Source: Streptomyces violaceorubidus
Lineage (GTDB): Bacteria > Actinomycetota > Actinomycetes > Streptomycetales > Streptomycetaceae
NCBI RefSeq assembly: GCF_000717995.1
Contig: NZ_JODM01000001.1
Span: 310,001-374,000 of the forward strand
DNA length: 64,000 nt
Direction of reading: 5' to 3'
This document shows, in pieces, positions 1-8,446 of the stretch. The position numbers were made by a program, and so were the translations under genes. The notes below the pieces were generated by a model. It saw only the letters and a program-made list of their open reading frames with translations. It searched no databases and was not told the origin of the DNA. Each line of letters starts with the position of its first letter. Within the stretch, counting starts at the first letter, position 1.

Positions 1-993
1 GCCCGCTTCGGCGGCGTCGTCCCGGAGGTGGCGAGCCGAGCCCACCTGGAGGCGATGGTGCCGACCATCGACCGCGCCCTCAAGGAGGCGGGGGTGAGCC
101 CGCGCGACCTCGACGGCATCGCCGTCACCGCCGGACCCGGCCTCGCCGGCGCCCTGCTGGTCGGCGTCTCGGCGGCGAAGGCGTACGCCTACGCGCTCGG
201 CAAGCCGCTGTACGGCGTCAACCACCTCGCCTCGCACATCTGCGTCGACCAGCTCGAACACGGGGCGCTGCCGGAGCCGACGATGGCCCTGCTGGTCTCC
301 GGCGGGCACTCCTCCCTGCTCCTGTCCACGGACATCACCTCCGACGTCCGCCCGCTGGGCGCCACCATCGACGACGCGGCCGGCGAGGCCTTCGACAAGA
401 TCGCCCGCGTGCTGAACCTGGGCTTCCCCGGCGGCCCGGTCATCGACCGGTACGCGCGCGAGGGCGACCCGGACGCGATCGCCTTCCCGCGCGGGCTGAC
501 CGGCCCGCGCGACCCGGCGTACGACTTCTCCTTCTCCGGCCTCAAGACGGCCGTGGCCCGCTGGATCGAGGCGAAGCGGGCGGCGGGGGAGGAGGTGCCG
601 GTGCGCGACGTGTCGGCCTCCTTCCAGGAGGCGGTCGTGGACGTGCTGACCCGCAAGGCCGTGCGGGCCTGCAAGGACGAGGGCGTCGACCACCTGATGA
701 TCGGCGGCGGCGTGGCCGCCAACTCGCGGCTGCGGGCCCTGGCACAGGAGCGCTGCGAGGCGGCCGGCATCCGGCTGCGGGTGCCGCGCCCCAAGCTGTG
801 CACGGACAACGGCGCGATGGTCGCCGCGCTCGGCGCCGAGATGGTCGCCCGCAACCGGGCCGCCTCCGACTGGGACCTCTCGGCCGACTCCTCCCTCCCG
901 GTGACCGACCCGCACGTGCCGGGACACGGCCACGGCCACACGCACACGCACGACCACGTGCACGAGGTCAGCAAGGAGAACCTGTACTCGTGA
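1..993 (+). CDS. tsaD: tRNA N6-adenosine threonylcarbamoyltransferase TsaD (5' end outside window)
   Basis: TsaD transfers the threonylcarbamoyl group from TC-AMP to A37 of ANN-decoding tRNAs, in the cytoplasm, with TsaB and TsaE. The frame is open from base 1, so the N-terminus with the first metal-binding His motif lies upstream. Visible family marks are the [12 protein letters not shown] block, VNHLASHI with a metal-binding His, [12 protein letters not shown], and the ASNH/Kae1 fold blocks [19 protein letters not shown] and [11 protein letters not shown]. The protein is typical until an unusual His-rich C-terminal tail (alternating GH/TH/DH around bases 920-970), which could bind Ni or Zn. 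Its TGA overlaps the GTG of the next gene, implying translational coupling. Only the tail function is uncertain. Confidence 0.96.
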   Translation, partial: ARFGGVVPEVASRAHLEAMVPTIDRALKEAGVSPRDLDGIAVTAGPGLAGALLVGVSAAKAYAYALGKPLYGVNHLASHICVDQLEHGALPEPTMALLVSGGHSSLLLSTDITSDVRPLGATIDDAAGEAFDKIARVLNLGFPGGPVIDRYAREGDPDAIAFPRGLTGPRDPAYDFSFSGLKTAVARWIEAKRAAGEEVPVRDVSASFQEAVVDVLTRKAVRACKDEGVDHLMIGGGVAANSRLRALAQERCEAAGIRLRVPRPKLCTDNGAMVAALGAEMVARNRAASDWDLSADSSLPVTDPHVPGHGHGHTHTHDHVHEVSKENLYS

Positions 994-1244
994 CCGTCGC
1001 GCTGATGTGGGAGGCGCGGGCCGTGCCCGGCCGGGGCGGGGAACTGCTCGCCTGGGCCCGGGCACGGCCCCTCGGCGGCACCCCGCTGCGCCGGGAGCAC
1101 TTCCGTGCCCCGCAGGACCGCGTGCTGGTCGTCACCTGGTGGGACGCGCCCTACGACGCCGAGCTCCCGGAGCTGCCCGACCCGGAGGCGGACCTGGTCA
1201 CGAGACCGGTGCACCGCTGGCGGTTCGAGTCGGTCGGCGAGTGA
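990..1244 (+). CDS. Small conserved hypothetical protein, coupled to tsaD
   Basis: An 84-residue protein starting at a GTG that overlaps the tsaD stop (GTGA). An AAGGAG ribosome-binding site lies about 11 bases upstream inside tsaD. It is Trp- and acid-rich, with no signal peptide or membrane segment, so it is presumably cytoplasmic. I recognise no catalytic motif; the pattern [24 protein letters not shown] suggests a compact alpha/beta fold. The overlap shows co-translation with tsaD, but that does not establish a role in tRNA modification. The start was chosen for the overlap and RBS; a much longer upstream extension in this frame would lie wholly inside tsaD. Confidence 0.7.
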   Translation: MTVALMWEARAVPGRGGELLAWARARPLGGTPLRREHFRAPQDRVLVVTWWDAPYDAELPELPDPEADLVTRPVHRWRFESVGE

Positions 1245-1368
1245 CCGGGGCGGTGCGTGATGGGGGCGGTGCGTGGCGGGGGCGGTGCGTGGCCGGGCGG
1301 TGCGTGGCCGGGCGGTGCGTGACGGGGGCGGTGCGTGGGCGGGCGGGGCGTGGCGGGGGCGGTCCACG
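1244..1368. repeat. Eight-unit GC-rich tandem repeat
   Basis: Eight head-to-tail units of 15-16 bp with core GGGCGGTGCGTG begin at the last base of the preceding stop codon. Units 1-6 share the core almost exactly; units 7 and 8 have drifted. The array is non-coding and separates the tsaD transcription unit from the VMAP operon. Confidence 0.9.
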
Positions 1369-1383
1369 ACCGGGTCGGTGACT

Positions 1384-1412
1384 GATCGCGTAGGCAATGC
1401 ATCGATCGCGTA
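1384..1412. promoter_or_regulatory. Direct repeat upstream of the VMAP operon (candidate operator)
   Basis: The 9-mer GATCGCGTA occurs at 1384-1392 and 1404-1412. The two copies are 20 bp apart, about two helical turns, 49-77 bp before the first gene of the operon. This spacing suits a protein binding one DNA face. Function is inferred; no known regulator motif is recognised. Confidence 0.4.
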
Positions 1413-1460
1413 ACCGAGTTGGCGGAGCTCGCTGCCGAAAGGACCACCGCCGACGACAAT

Positions 1461-1865
1461 ATGAGCGTGTCCACTACACCTGACGTCACGCTGGACGACG
1501 GCACCCCGGTCCGTTTCCTGCTCGTACCCGGGGACGGCACGTTCCCCGAGCCCCACGACGACGACCTGCCGGAGGGCATGGGCCGGGCGGTGCCCGTGGC
1601 GCGGGGCACGGGCAGCGTCGCCCGGTTCGCGGCCGGGGCCCTGCGCGGCGCGCTCAGTCCGCTGGGACCGCTGATCCAGGAGGTCCACGACGCGGCCACG
1701 GCCGTGCCCGACCCTCCCACCGAACTGAGCGTCACCTTCGGTGTCCAGGTCGGCCAGGACCTCAAGCTCGGGATCGTGGGCGGCACGGGCACCGCCCACC
1801 TCACCGTCACCGCGAGCTGGAGCCCGACCGCGTCCGCCTCCGGCGCCGCGACCGCCGCGGACTGA
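1461..1865 (+). CDS. Trypsin-co-occurring domain (Trypco1/CU044_2847-like) protein
   Basis: A 134-residue cytoplasmic protein. It carries DDGTPVRFLL near the N-terminus, a central helix-rich stretch (GALRGALSPLGPLIQEVHDAA) and a C-terminal strand block (LSVTFGVQVGQDLKLGIVGGTGTAHLTVTASW). That order, VxFGVkL..dlg.iig.g....fkVtleW, is what I know of the CU044_2847/Trypco1 family. Members of this family sit beside trypsin-like proteases in actinobacterial conflict-type loci, and the next gene here is exactly such a protease, 3 bp downstream. It may act as substrate, adaptor or inhibitor of the protease; this is inference. The start is ATG at 1461; a TTG at 1419 in the same frame is possible. No convincing RBS is seen for either. 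Confidence 0.75.
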   Translation: MSVSTTPDVTLDDGTPVRFLLVPGDGTFPEPHDDDLPEGMGRAVPVARGTGSVARFAAGALRGALSPLGPLIQEVHDAATAVPDPPTELSVTFGVQVGQDLKLGIVGGTGTAHLTVTASWSPTASASGAATAAD

Positions 1866-1868
1866 CGC

Positions 1869-4016
1869 GTGGGCTGGTTCAGAACCGCGGGGCACGGTGC
1901 CGCGGACCCCTCCCGGTACGTCGTCTCGATCGGCCGGCCCGCGAGCGGCAGCCCCGTCGGAGCCGGCTTCGTGCTCGGCGCCGACACCGTGCTGACCTGC
2001 GCGCACGTGGTCAACGCCGCCCTGGAGCGGCCCCTGCTGGAGCCGACGGAGCCCGGCCCGGACAGGATCACGCTCACGGTGCGCGACGACCTGGGCGCCA
2101 CCCGCTGGTACGCCGCCCGGGTGGCCCACTGGATCGCCCCGCGCACCCGCGACGGCGCACCGGTGCCCGCGGGAGACGGCGAGTGGTTCGGCGACCTCGC
2201 CGTCCTGCGGGTCGAGACCGGCTCCGCCGCACTGCCCCCCGGGCCCCGGCCGGCGCCCATGGCGGTGGGCCAGGCGGTGGAGGCCTGGCACGGCTCCGGC
2301 GAGCCGGCCACCTTCGCCCGCCTCACCGTCCACGGCACGAACGGCTCCCGGGCCTACCTGGACGGGGCGCCCACCGGCATGGCGGTCGGCCGCGGCTACA
2401 GCGGCGGCCCGCTGTGGTGCCCGGAGCAGCAGGCCGTCGTGGGACTGGTCGTCGCCCACTTCATGCCGGCCCGCGACCCCGCCACCGGCAAGCCGCTCCC
2501 CCACAGCCCCCAGCACATGGCGCGGCGCAGCTGGGGGGTGCCCTGGCAGTGCGTCGAGGCGGAACTGGGCCCGCTGGGCGCGCTGGACAGCGCGGCGTCC
2601 GCCCGGCCCGACCCGGACGACCCGGCGCTCCTGCTGCTGACCGAGGCGGTCGAGGACGTCTTCCCCTCGCCGAGCAGCCTGGTCACCGGCGCCCAGCGGC
2701 TCGCCCGCGCCTGCGGGGTCGCGCCCGGCAGCTCCGTCACCCCGCCCGAGCCGCAGGAGTTCGCCGCCTTCCTCCTCACCCACCCGCGGGCCCTGGCCGC
2801 ACTCGTCGGGCACCTGCGGCGCGACGCCCCCCGGGACGCCGACCGCGTCCTGGCCGCCGGCGGCCTGTCCCGCACGCCCCGGCTGCTGGCCCCGCAGGAG
2901 CACACCGCCCTGCGCGGGCACCTGCGTGCCATGGAAGCCGACGTGCTCGCGCGCTTCCCCGAGGCCGTCCGCGCCGCCCTGCCGCACCTGGCGGCGCTGC
3001 CCGGCGACGACACCCCGGAGGCCCTCCTCGACCATCTGGAGGAGCTGCCCGGCGACGGCCGGGCCACCGGCGGGGAGCGCAGGGTTCCGGCGCTGCTGCG
3101 GGTCATGGAGTACGTCGGCGCCCTGTGCCCGGGCGCGAAACGGGCGGAACTGCGGCTGTGGGCGGACGGGGTGGCGGCCCGGCTCGGCATCGCACGGGCC
3201 GCGCTCGGCGAACGCCGCTCCGACGCCCAGGAGTGGGTGCGCTCGCTGCGCGCGCGGACGGCCCGGGTCCGGGTGCTGGTCCAGGTGACCCGGGCCGGGC
3301 AGGGCCGGCACCGGCTGCGGATCTGGTGCGACGAGGGCGCCGGGCCGCGGCAGGTCTCCACGGACAGCGTGCGCTCGTACTCGGCGCCGGAGGCGGCCCG
3401 CGAGGTGCTGCGCGTGCTCGACTCCCTCACCCCGCCCGCCGAGGACGAACGGCCGCCCCTGGTCGAGGTGCTGGTCGACCGCGCAGGCCTCAACCTGCCC
3501 GTGGACGAGTGGACGGCACGGGACCCGGAGGAGCTGGTGCCCGGAGTGCTCGGGGTGGAGTTCCCGCTGGTGGTGCACTGTCCCGAACTGCTGCGCCGAC
3601 ACGGGCGCTTCACGTCCCACTGGCGCAGCCGCTGGAACCGGCTCGACTCGGGCAAGACCTTCGTGGTCTCCGAGGCGATGGACCGGGACACCATCTACTC
3701 CCGGCTCGTCAACCAACTCGACACCGTACGCGTCTGTGTGGACGTACCCCCCGGTCCGCGGGACGGCATCGTGCAGACCTGCCTCGCCCTGGGCATACCG
3801 GTAGTGGTGTGGGACCGGGGCCGGGACGGCGCCGCGCACGCCGTCCGGTACATGGCGGAGGTCGCCACCCGGGAGATGCCCGACGGAGTACGCGACTACC
3901 GCGCCCACGCCAAGGCCAGCCCGCCCGACTACCCCGGCCGCCCGGTACTCGCCTGGGCCGACGCCGACCGCACCGTGCCCCGCCTGCACCTGACCGAGCC
4001 ACAGGAGAGCGCATGA
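1869..4016 (+). CDS. Trypsin-like serine protease fused to vWA-MoxR-associated protein C-terminal domain (VMAP-C)
   Basis: 715 residues in three parts. Residues 15-235 are a chymotrypsin/DegP-type protease with an intact triad: His46 in VLTCAHVV, Asp109 in FGDLAVL and Ser178 in GRGYSGGP. Residues 250-440 are an Ala/Leu-rich helical middle. Residues 455-710 match the VMAP-C domain, with WxxRWNRLDSGKTF and the IPVVVWDRG block near the end. There is no signal peptide, so proteolysis would be cytoplasmic. In VMAP systems the protein bridges a MoxR ATPase and a vWA partner, with an N-terminal effector; here the protease is the likely effector. The GTG start lies 3 bp after the Trypco1 stop, and the TGA overlaps the MoxR ATG (ATGA). 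VMAP assignment is from memory of the family and should be searched. Confidence 0.85.
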   Translation: MGWFRTAGHGAADPSRYVVSIGRPASGSPVGAGFVLGADTVLTCAHVVNAALERPLLEPTEPGPDRITLTVRDDLGATRWYAARVAHWIAPRTRDGAPVPAGDGEWFGDLAVLRVETGSAALPPGPRPAPMAVGQAVEAWHGSGEPATFARLTVHGTNGSRAYLDGAPTGMAVGRGYSGGPLWCPEQQAVVGLVVAHFMPARDPATGKPLPHSPQHMARRSWGVPWQCVEAELGPLGALDSAASARPDPDDPALLLLTEAVEDVFPSPSSLVTGAQRLARACGVAPGSSVTPPEPQEFAAFLLTHPRALAALVGHLRRDAPRDADRVLAAGGLSRTPRLLAPQEHTALRGHLRAMEADVLARFPEAVRAALPHLAALPGDDTPEALLDHLEELPGDGRATGGERRVPALLRVMEYVGALCPGAKRAELRLWADGVAARLGIARAALGERRSDAQEWVRSLRARTARVRVLVQVTRAGQGRHRLRIWCDEGAGPRQVSTDSVRSYSAPEAAREVLRVLDSLTPPAEDERPPLVEVLVDRAGLNLPVDEWTARDPEELVPGVLGVEFPLVVHCPELLRRHGRFTSHWRSRWNRLDSGKTFVVSEAMDRDTIYSRLVNQLDTVRVCVDVPPGPRDGIVQTCLALGIPVVVWDRGRDGAAHAVRYMAEVATREMPDGVRDYRAHAKASPPDYPGRPVLAWADADRTVPRLHLTEPQESA

Positions 4017-4963
4017 CATCCGCCGGCGACGCCGAATGGCGTCTGTTCCGCGGCGACGGCGTCCCACGGTCCGTCGCCCTGCCCTCGGCACCGCCCTGGC
4101 GCCGCTTCGTCCCGGCCCGGTCCATGCGGCCGGAGCTGCCCTACGTGATCGCCCCGGCCCACGCCGACGTCGTCAACGCCGCGCTGCACCTGCGTCGTCC
4201 GCTGCTGGTCACCGGTCCGGCCGGCACCGGCAAGTCCTCGCTCGCCCGGGCCGTCGCCCACGAACTGAGCCTCGGCGAACTGCTGCGCTGGCCGGTCAAC
4301 AGCCGGTCCACCGTGAAGGACGCCCTCTACCAGTACGACGCGATCGGCCGGCTGCGCGAGACGACCCTCAGCCGGGACCGCGGCGAACGCGAACCGTCCA
4401 TCGGCACCTTCATCCGGCTCGGCCCGCTCGGCACCGCGCTGGTGCCCTCGGCGAGCCCCCGCTGCCTGCTCATCGACGAGATGGACAAGGGGGACGTCGA
4501 CCTTCCCAACGACCTCCTCACCGTCTTCGAGGAGGGCTTCTTCGACATCCCCGAACTGACCCGGCTGCCCGAGGACATGGCCGACGTCGAGGTGCAGACC
4601 CACGACCACCGGGGCACCGTCCGCGTGCACCAGGGGCTCGTGCAGTGCGCCGAGTTCCCGGTCGTCGTCATCACCAGCAACGGCGAGCGCGACTTCCCGC
4701 CCGCCTTCCTGCGCCGCTGCCTCAGGCTCGACCTGCCGCTGCCCGACGAGGAGCGGCTGCGCACCATCGTCGCCGCGCACCTCGGCGAGGAGGCGATGCG
4801 GGAGGCGGACGACCTGATCGAGGCGTTCCTGCGGCGCCGCGCCCTGGGCGAGCTGGCCACCGACCAACTGCTCAACGCGGTGTTCCTGCGCACCGGCGGC
4901 GTCGACCTGGACGCGGAAGGGCTGCTGGACGCCGTCCTGCACCAGCTCACCGGGGCGATGTGA
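4013..4963 (+). CDS. MoxR-family AAA+ ATPase
   Basis: 316 residues with one AAA+ module. The Walker A GPAGTGKS is at 68-75, Walker B CLLIDE at 151-156, sensor-1 Asn223 in VVITSNGERDFP, and an arginine-finger pair near 234-235 in AFLRRC. All residues needed for ATP hydrolysis are present, so unlike its downstream partner this is expected to be an active motor. MoxR ATPases remodel or load protein complexes together with vWA proteins. In VMAP ternary systems MoxR is thought to be the ATP-dependent switch controlling the effector. The start ATG overlaps the protease stop, and the stop overlaps the GTG of the next gene, so the three proteins are probably made in fixed ratio. Confidence 0.9.
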   Translation: MTSAGDAEWRLFRGDGVPRSVALPSAPPWRRFVPARSMRPELPYVIAPAHADVVNAALHLRRPLLVTGPAGTGKSSLARAVAHELSLGELLRWPVNSRSTVKDALYQYDAIGRLRETTLSRDRGEREPSIGTFIRLGPLGTALVPSASPRCLLIDEMDKGDVDLPNDLLTVFEEGFFDIPELTRLPEDMADVEVQTHDHRGTVRVHQGLVQCAEFPVVVITSNGERDFPPAFLRRCLRLDLPLPDEERLRTIVAAHLGEEAMREADDLIEAFLRRRALGELATDQLLNAVFLRTGGVDLDAEGLLDAVLHQLTGAM

Positions 4964-7900
4964 CCGTGCCGGCCGGGGGAGAGCGGCTCGCCGAGACGCT
5001 GCGGCTGCTCGGCGCCTGCCGCGTGGACCTGGACGCCGACCAGGTCCTGGACGTGCTGTGGCTGGCCCGGCGGCTGCCGGCCGGAGTCGAGGCGCCCCTG
5101 CACCGGCAGGTGCCCGCCCGGCCCCCGCAGCCCCGGTCGCCCGAGGGACCGGAGACGGAGGACCGGCCCGCACCGCAGCAGCCCCCGCCCGAGCCCGGCG
5201 ACCAGGAGCTGCCGGACCTCACCAGCCCCACCACCCTGCACGCGGCGGTCCGCAACACCCCGGAACCGCGACCGCGGCCCGCGCCCACCGGCCGGGAACC
5301 CCGGCGGGCCCTGCCGGTGCGGATCCCGGAGGAGAAGGCCCTCGGCAACGAGCTGGAACTGGGACGGTCGCTGCGCCCGCTGCGCCGCCGCCACGACAGC
5401 CGCCACCGCACGGAGATCGACGAGGACCGCACGGCCGCCGAACTCGCCGAGACCAACCTGCCCGACGTGGTGGAACGGCCGGTGCGCGAGCGTTGGCTGA
5501 ACCTCACCCTGCTCGTCGACGACGGACTGTCGATGCTGCTGTGGCACCGGCTCGGCACCGAACTGCGCACCCTGCTGGAACGCCTGGGCGCCTTCGCCCT
5601 CACCCGGGTCCTCGGCCTCGACACCCGCAACGCGGGCGGGCCGCGCCTGCACGCCCGGCCGTTCCGCTCCGGGAGCACCGAACTGCCGCTGAGCACCGTC
5701 AACGACCCCTCCGGGCGCTCCCTGCTGCTCGTCGTCAGTGACGGCATGGGCCCCGCCTGGCGGTCCGGCGCGATGCACGGGCTGCTGGCCGAGCGGGCGG
5801 CCCGGGGCCCCGTCGCCGTGCTGCACACCCTCCCCCCGGACATGTGGGAGGCCTCCGGCATCTTCGCCGAGCACTGGCGGGCCACCACCCGCCGGGTGGG
5901 CGGCGCCAACACCTCGTGGAAGATCGTCGACCCGGTCCTGCCGCCGGAGCTGAGCCGTTTCGACGACATCCCGGTCCCCGTCCTCGAACCCACCGCCGCC
6001 TCCCTCGGCACCTGGGCCCGCCTGCTCGCCTCCCCGGGCACCACGGTCGAACTCCCGCTGCTGACCCGCCCCGACCGGCACGCGCCCCTCGCCCCCGCGC
6101 GCGACCTGAGCAGCGCCCAGCACTTCCGGGACGCGGCCACCCCGGAGGCGTACCGGCTGGCCGCCCACCTCGCGGCGGTCGCCCCGCTGTCCGTGCCCGT
6201 GATGCGGCTGGTGCAGACGGCGGTGCCCTGGCCGGCCACCACCTCCCACCTGGCCGAGGTGTTCCTCGGCGGCCTGGTCCGGCCCCACCCGGCGCCCGTG
6301 GCGGGCCCGCTGCCCGCCAAACACCGAGTCTTCGACTTCTCCGACGCCTCCAAGGCCGTACTCCTGGACGCCGTCCCGCAGGCCGAACTGCTGCTCACCG
6401 GGCGGCGGATCGGGCGCCGCCTGGAGGAACTGGCCGGCAACTCGCCGGACTTCCCCGCCTGGCTCCTCCACCCGGACGGCTCCGACACCCTCCCCGGCTC
6501 CCAGCAGCCCTTCACGCGCGTCGAACGCCGGCTGCTCGCACGGTTCGGGGTGTCGCTCGGCGCCGCCCGCCCCGCCCCGGGAGCCGGCCCGCAGGACCCC
6601 GGCACCGCCACCGACGACTGGGAGCCGCTCACCGACGCGGACCCGCGCCGCATCGGCAGATACGAACTGCACGGCCGCCGGCGTGGTCGGCGCACGGTCG
6701 TCTACCGGGGCGTCGACCACCGGGGCCGCGAGGCCGTGCTGCGGGTGCCGCGCCCCGACCTGCCCGCCGCCAACGCCCGACTCGTCGCGGTCGAGGCCGA
6801 GGCGCTGACCCGCCTCCAGGGGCAGTACGCGCCCGTGCTGCTGGGCACCGGCCTCCGGGACTCCCCGCCCTGGCTCGCCATGACCCCGATCGCGGACGCC
6901 CAGGCACCCGACGCCCAGCCGCCGCGACTCGCCGAGATCTTCACCCGGGCCCTGACCGACGGCAGAGCCCCCTTCGACATCCTCCAGGGCCTGCTCGTCT
7001 CCTGCTACCTCGCCAACGCGGTCGCCCTCTGCCACCTCAACGGCCTGGTGCCCGCCACCCTGGACGCCGAGAGCGTGTACGTGCTGCGGCGCACCGTCGT
7101 GCTGGGCGACCTGTCGGACTGCGCCGTCGACGGCACGTACCTGGGCTCGGCCGCGGCACCCACCCGCGAGGACAACGTGCGGGCCCTCGGGGAGCTGCTC
7201 CAGGTCATCAGCAGCAAGGCCGGCTGGGACATGCCGGGCCTGCCCGAGGGCATGCACCTGTGGCAGGGCGACACGTGGGAGCAACTGCGCCGGCTCGTCC
7301 TGCGCTGCGTGGACCCGGAGCCGTCCGCGCGGCCCGCCGCCAGCGAGGTCGCCGAGATCCTGGCCCGGTACGTGGCGCGCACCCGCCTCCAACTGGGCGA
7401 GGCCGGGGTGCGCGGGGCGCAGGGCGGGCAGACCGCCCGTGTGCCGCTGACCCCGCCCGCCACGGACCCCGGCACGGCGCGGCCCGCGCTGCGGCTGCCG
7501 CGCTTCGGCACCGCCCGCAAGGAGTCCCGGCACCGGTGGGAGCGGCTGAAGGCGCCCGTGCGGCACAGCAGGCACCTCACCCTGATCGGCGCCTACCACT
7601 ACAGCGGACGCGCCACCACCACGATGGTGCTCGGCTCCGTCCTGGCCGCCGCGCGCGGCGAACCGGTCCTGGCCCTCGACGGCTCCGCCTCGGAAGGCTC
7701 CCTGGGCGCCTTCCTCACCGACCGCAACCCGGCCGTCGTGCGGGACCTCGGCGTCCTGGCGCCCGCGTCGTCCTACGAGGAGATCCGGGCCCGCACGACC
7801 CGGCTGCCGTCCGGCCTCGAAGTCGTCGCCCACCGCGCCGGGCACTTCGGCCCCAACCCGGCCCACCAGCAGGAGTACGCGCACGTACTGGAGCTGACGG

Positions 7901-8295
7901 CGCGCTACTACCCCTTCGTCCTCACCGACTGGTCGCCGCTGCGGCTCGACCGGTCGGCCGACGTCGTCCTCGACCTCACCGACCGGCTGATCCTGTGCTG
8001 CGGCACCGCGGAGTGGTTCCTGGACGCGGCGGTACGCACCCTCGCCATCCTCCGGGGGACCGGCCGCGAGGAACTGGCGCGGCGGGCCCTGGTCGTCGCG
8101 ACCGACCTCGACGGGCCCTCCGGTCGCGGCCTGCCGGGGACCTTCCCCCGGCGGCTGCGCGTGGAACCCGGGCAGGTGGTGCACGTCCCCTTCGACGGGG
8201 CCCTCCAGGCCCCCGACTGGGAGCTGCACCGGTTGCGTCCGGCCACGGCGGAGGCGTTCCTGCGACTGGCCGAACTGGTGGCACGGGAGGACTGA
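4960..8295 (+). CDS. SAV_2336-like giant protein: vWA-like, pseudokinase and degenerate MinD-like domains
   Basis: 1111 residues, GTG start overlapping the MoxR stop. A Pro-rich linker (45-115) precedes a vWA-like domain (about 179-330) in which the MIDAS motif is LLVDDGLSM rather than DxSxS. Residues 563-800 follow the kinase fold, but the glycine loop is GRRRGRR, the VAIK lysine is Arg (AVLR), HRDLKPSN is replaced by VPATLDAES, and DFG is DLS; it is a pseudokinase. Residues 872-1111 resemble ParA/MinD (VLALDGSASEGSLGAFL), but the P-loop reads HYSGRATTT with both lysines missing. It replaces the vWA partner of the VMAP/MoxR pair. All three catalytic or metal sites look degenerate, so a scaffold or sensor role is inferred. 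Confidence 0.8.
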   Translation: MTVPAGGERLAETLRLLGACRVDLDADQVLDVLWLARRLPAGVEAPLHRQVPARPPQPRSPEGPETEDRPAPQQPPPEPGDQELPDLTSPTTLHAAVRNTPEPRPRPAPTGREPRRALPVRIPEEKALGNELELGRSLRPLRRRHDSRHRTEIDEDRTAAELAETNLPDVVERPVRERWLNLTLLVDDGLSMLLWHRLGTELRTLLERLGAFALTRVLGLDTRNAGGPRLHARPFRSGSTELPLSTVNDPSGRSLLLVVSDGMGPAWRSGAMHGLLAERAARGPVAVLHTLPPDMWEASGIFAEHWRATTRRVGGANTSWKIVDPVLPPELSRFDDIPVPVLEPTAASLGTWARLLASPGTTVELPLLTRPDRHAPLAPARDLSSAQHFRDAATPEAYRLAAHLAAVAPLSVPVMRLVQTAVPWPATTSHLAEVFLGGLVRPHPAPVAGPLPAKHRVFDFSDASKAVLLDAVPQAELLLTGRRIGRRLEELAGNSPDFPAWLLHPDGSDTLPGSQQPFTRVERRLLARFGVSLGAARPAPGAGPQDPGTATDDWEPLTDADPRRIGRYELHGRRRGRRTVVYRGVDHRGREAVLRVPRPDLPAANARLVAVEAEALTRLQGQYAPVLLGTGLRDSPPWLAMTPIADAQAPDAQPPRLAEIFTRALTDGRAPFDILQGLLVSCYLANAVALCHLNGLVPATLDAESVYVLRRTVVLGDLSDCAVDGTYLGSAAAPTREDNVRALGELLQVISSKAGWDMPGLPEGMHLWQGDTWEQLRRLVLRCVDPEPSARPAASEVAEILARYVARTRLQLGEAGVRGAQGGQTARVPLTPPATDPGTARPALRLPRFGTARKESRHRWERLKAPVRHSRHLTLIGAYHYSGRATTTMVLGSVLAAARGEPVLALDGSASEGSLGAFLTDRNPAVVRDLGVLAPASSYEEIRARTTRLPSGLEVVAHRAGHFGPNPAHQQEYAHVLELTARYYPFVLTDWSPLRLDRSADVVLDLTDRLILCCGTAEWFLDAAVRTLAILRGTGREELARRALVVATDLDGPSGRGLPGTFPRRLRVEPGQVVHVPFDGALQAPDWELHRLRPATAEAFLRLAELVARED

Positions 8296-8410
8296 CCCGG
8301 CCGGTCCGGGGCGCCTCCGTCCCCAGCCGTCGTCGAATGTTGCGCCCGTCGGACCGAACCTTCCGAAGGGCGGAGCGGGGTCGGGGAGGAGACCGGCGTG
8401 CTCCGACGGG

Positions 8411-8439
8411 TTCGTCACGGCTGCCCGCAGGGTTACGAT
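8411..8439 (+). promoter_or_regulatory. Probable promoter of the LacI gene, leaderless
   Basis: A weak -35 TTCGTC at 8411-8416 and a good -10 TACGAT at 8434-8439 are 17 bp apart. The -10 ends 7 bp before the ATG at 8447, so transcription would start at or next to the start codon. Confidence 0.45.
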
Positions 8440-8446
8440 CGCAGCC

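Noticed and set aside
1244..1368. Tandem repeat considered as an oriV/iteron or CRISPR
   Set aside because: No spacers, no Rep gene, and units are imperfect and purely GC-rich; a simple tandem repeat explains it.
189..4091. A 1300-codon open frame on the minus strand across tsaD and the VMAP operon
   Set aside because: It runs antisense to four well-supported genes, has Arg/Pro/Gly-rich composition with no domain, and is the usual antisense shadow of high-GC coding DNA.
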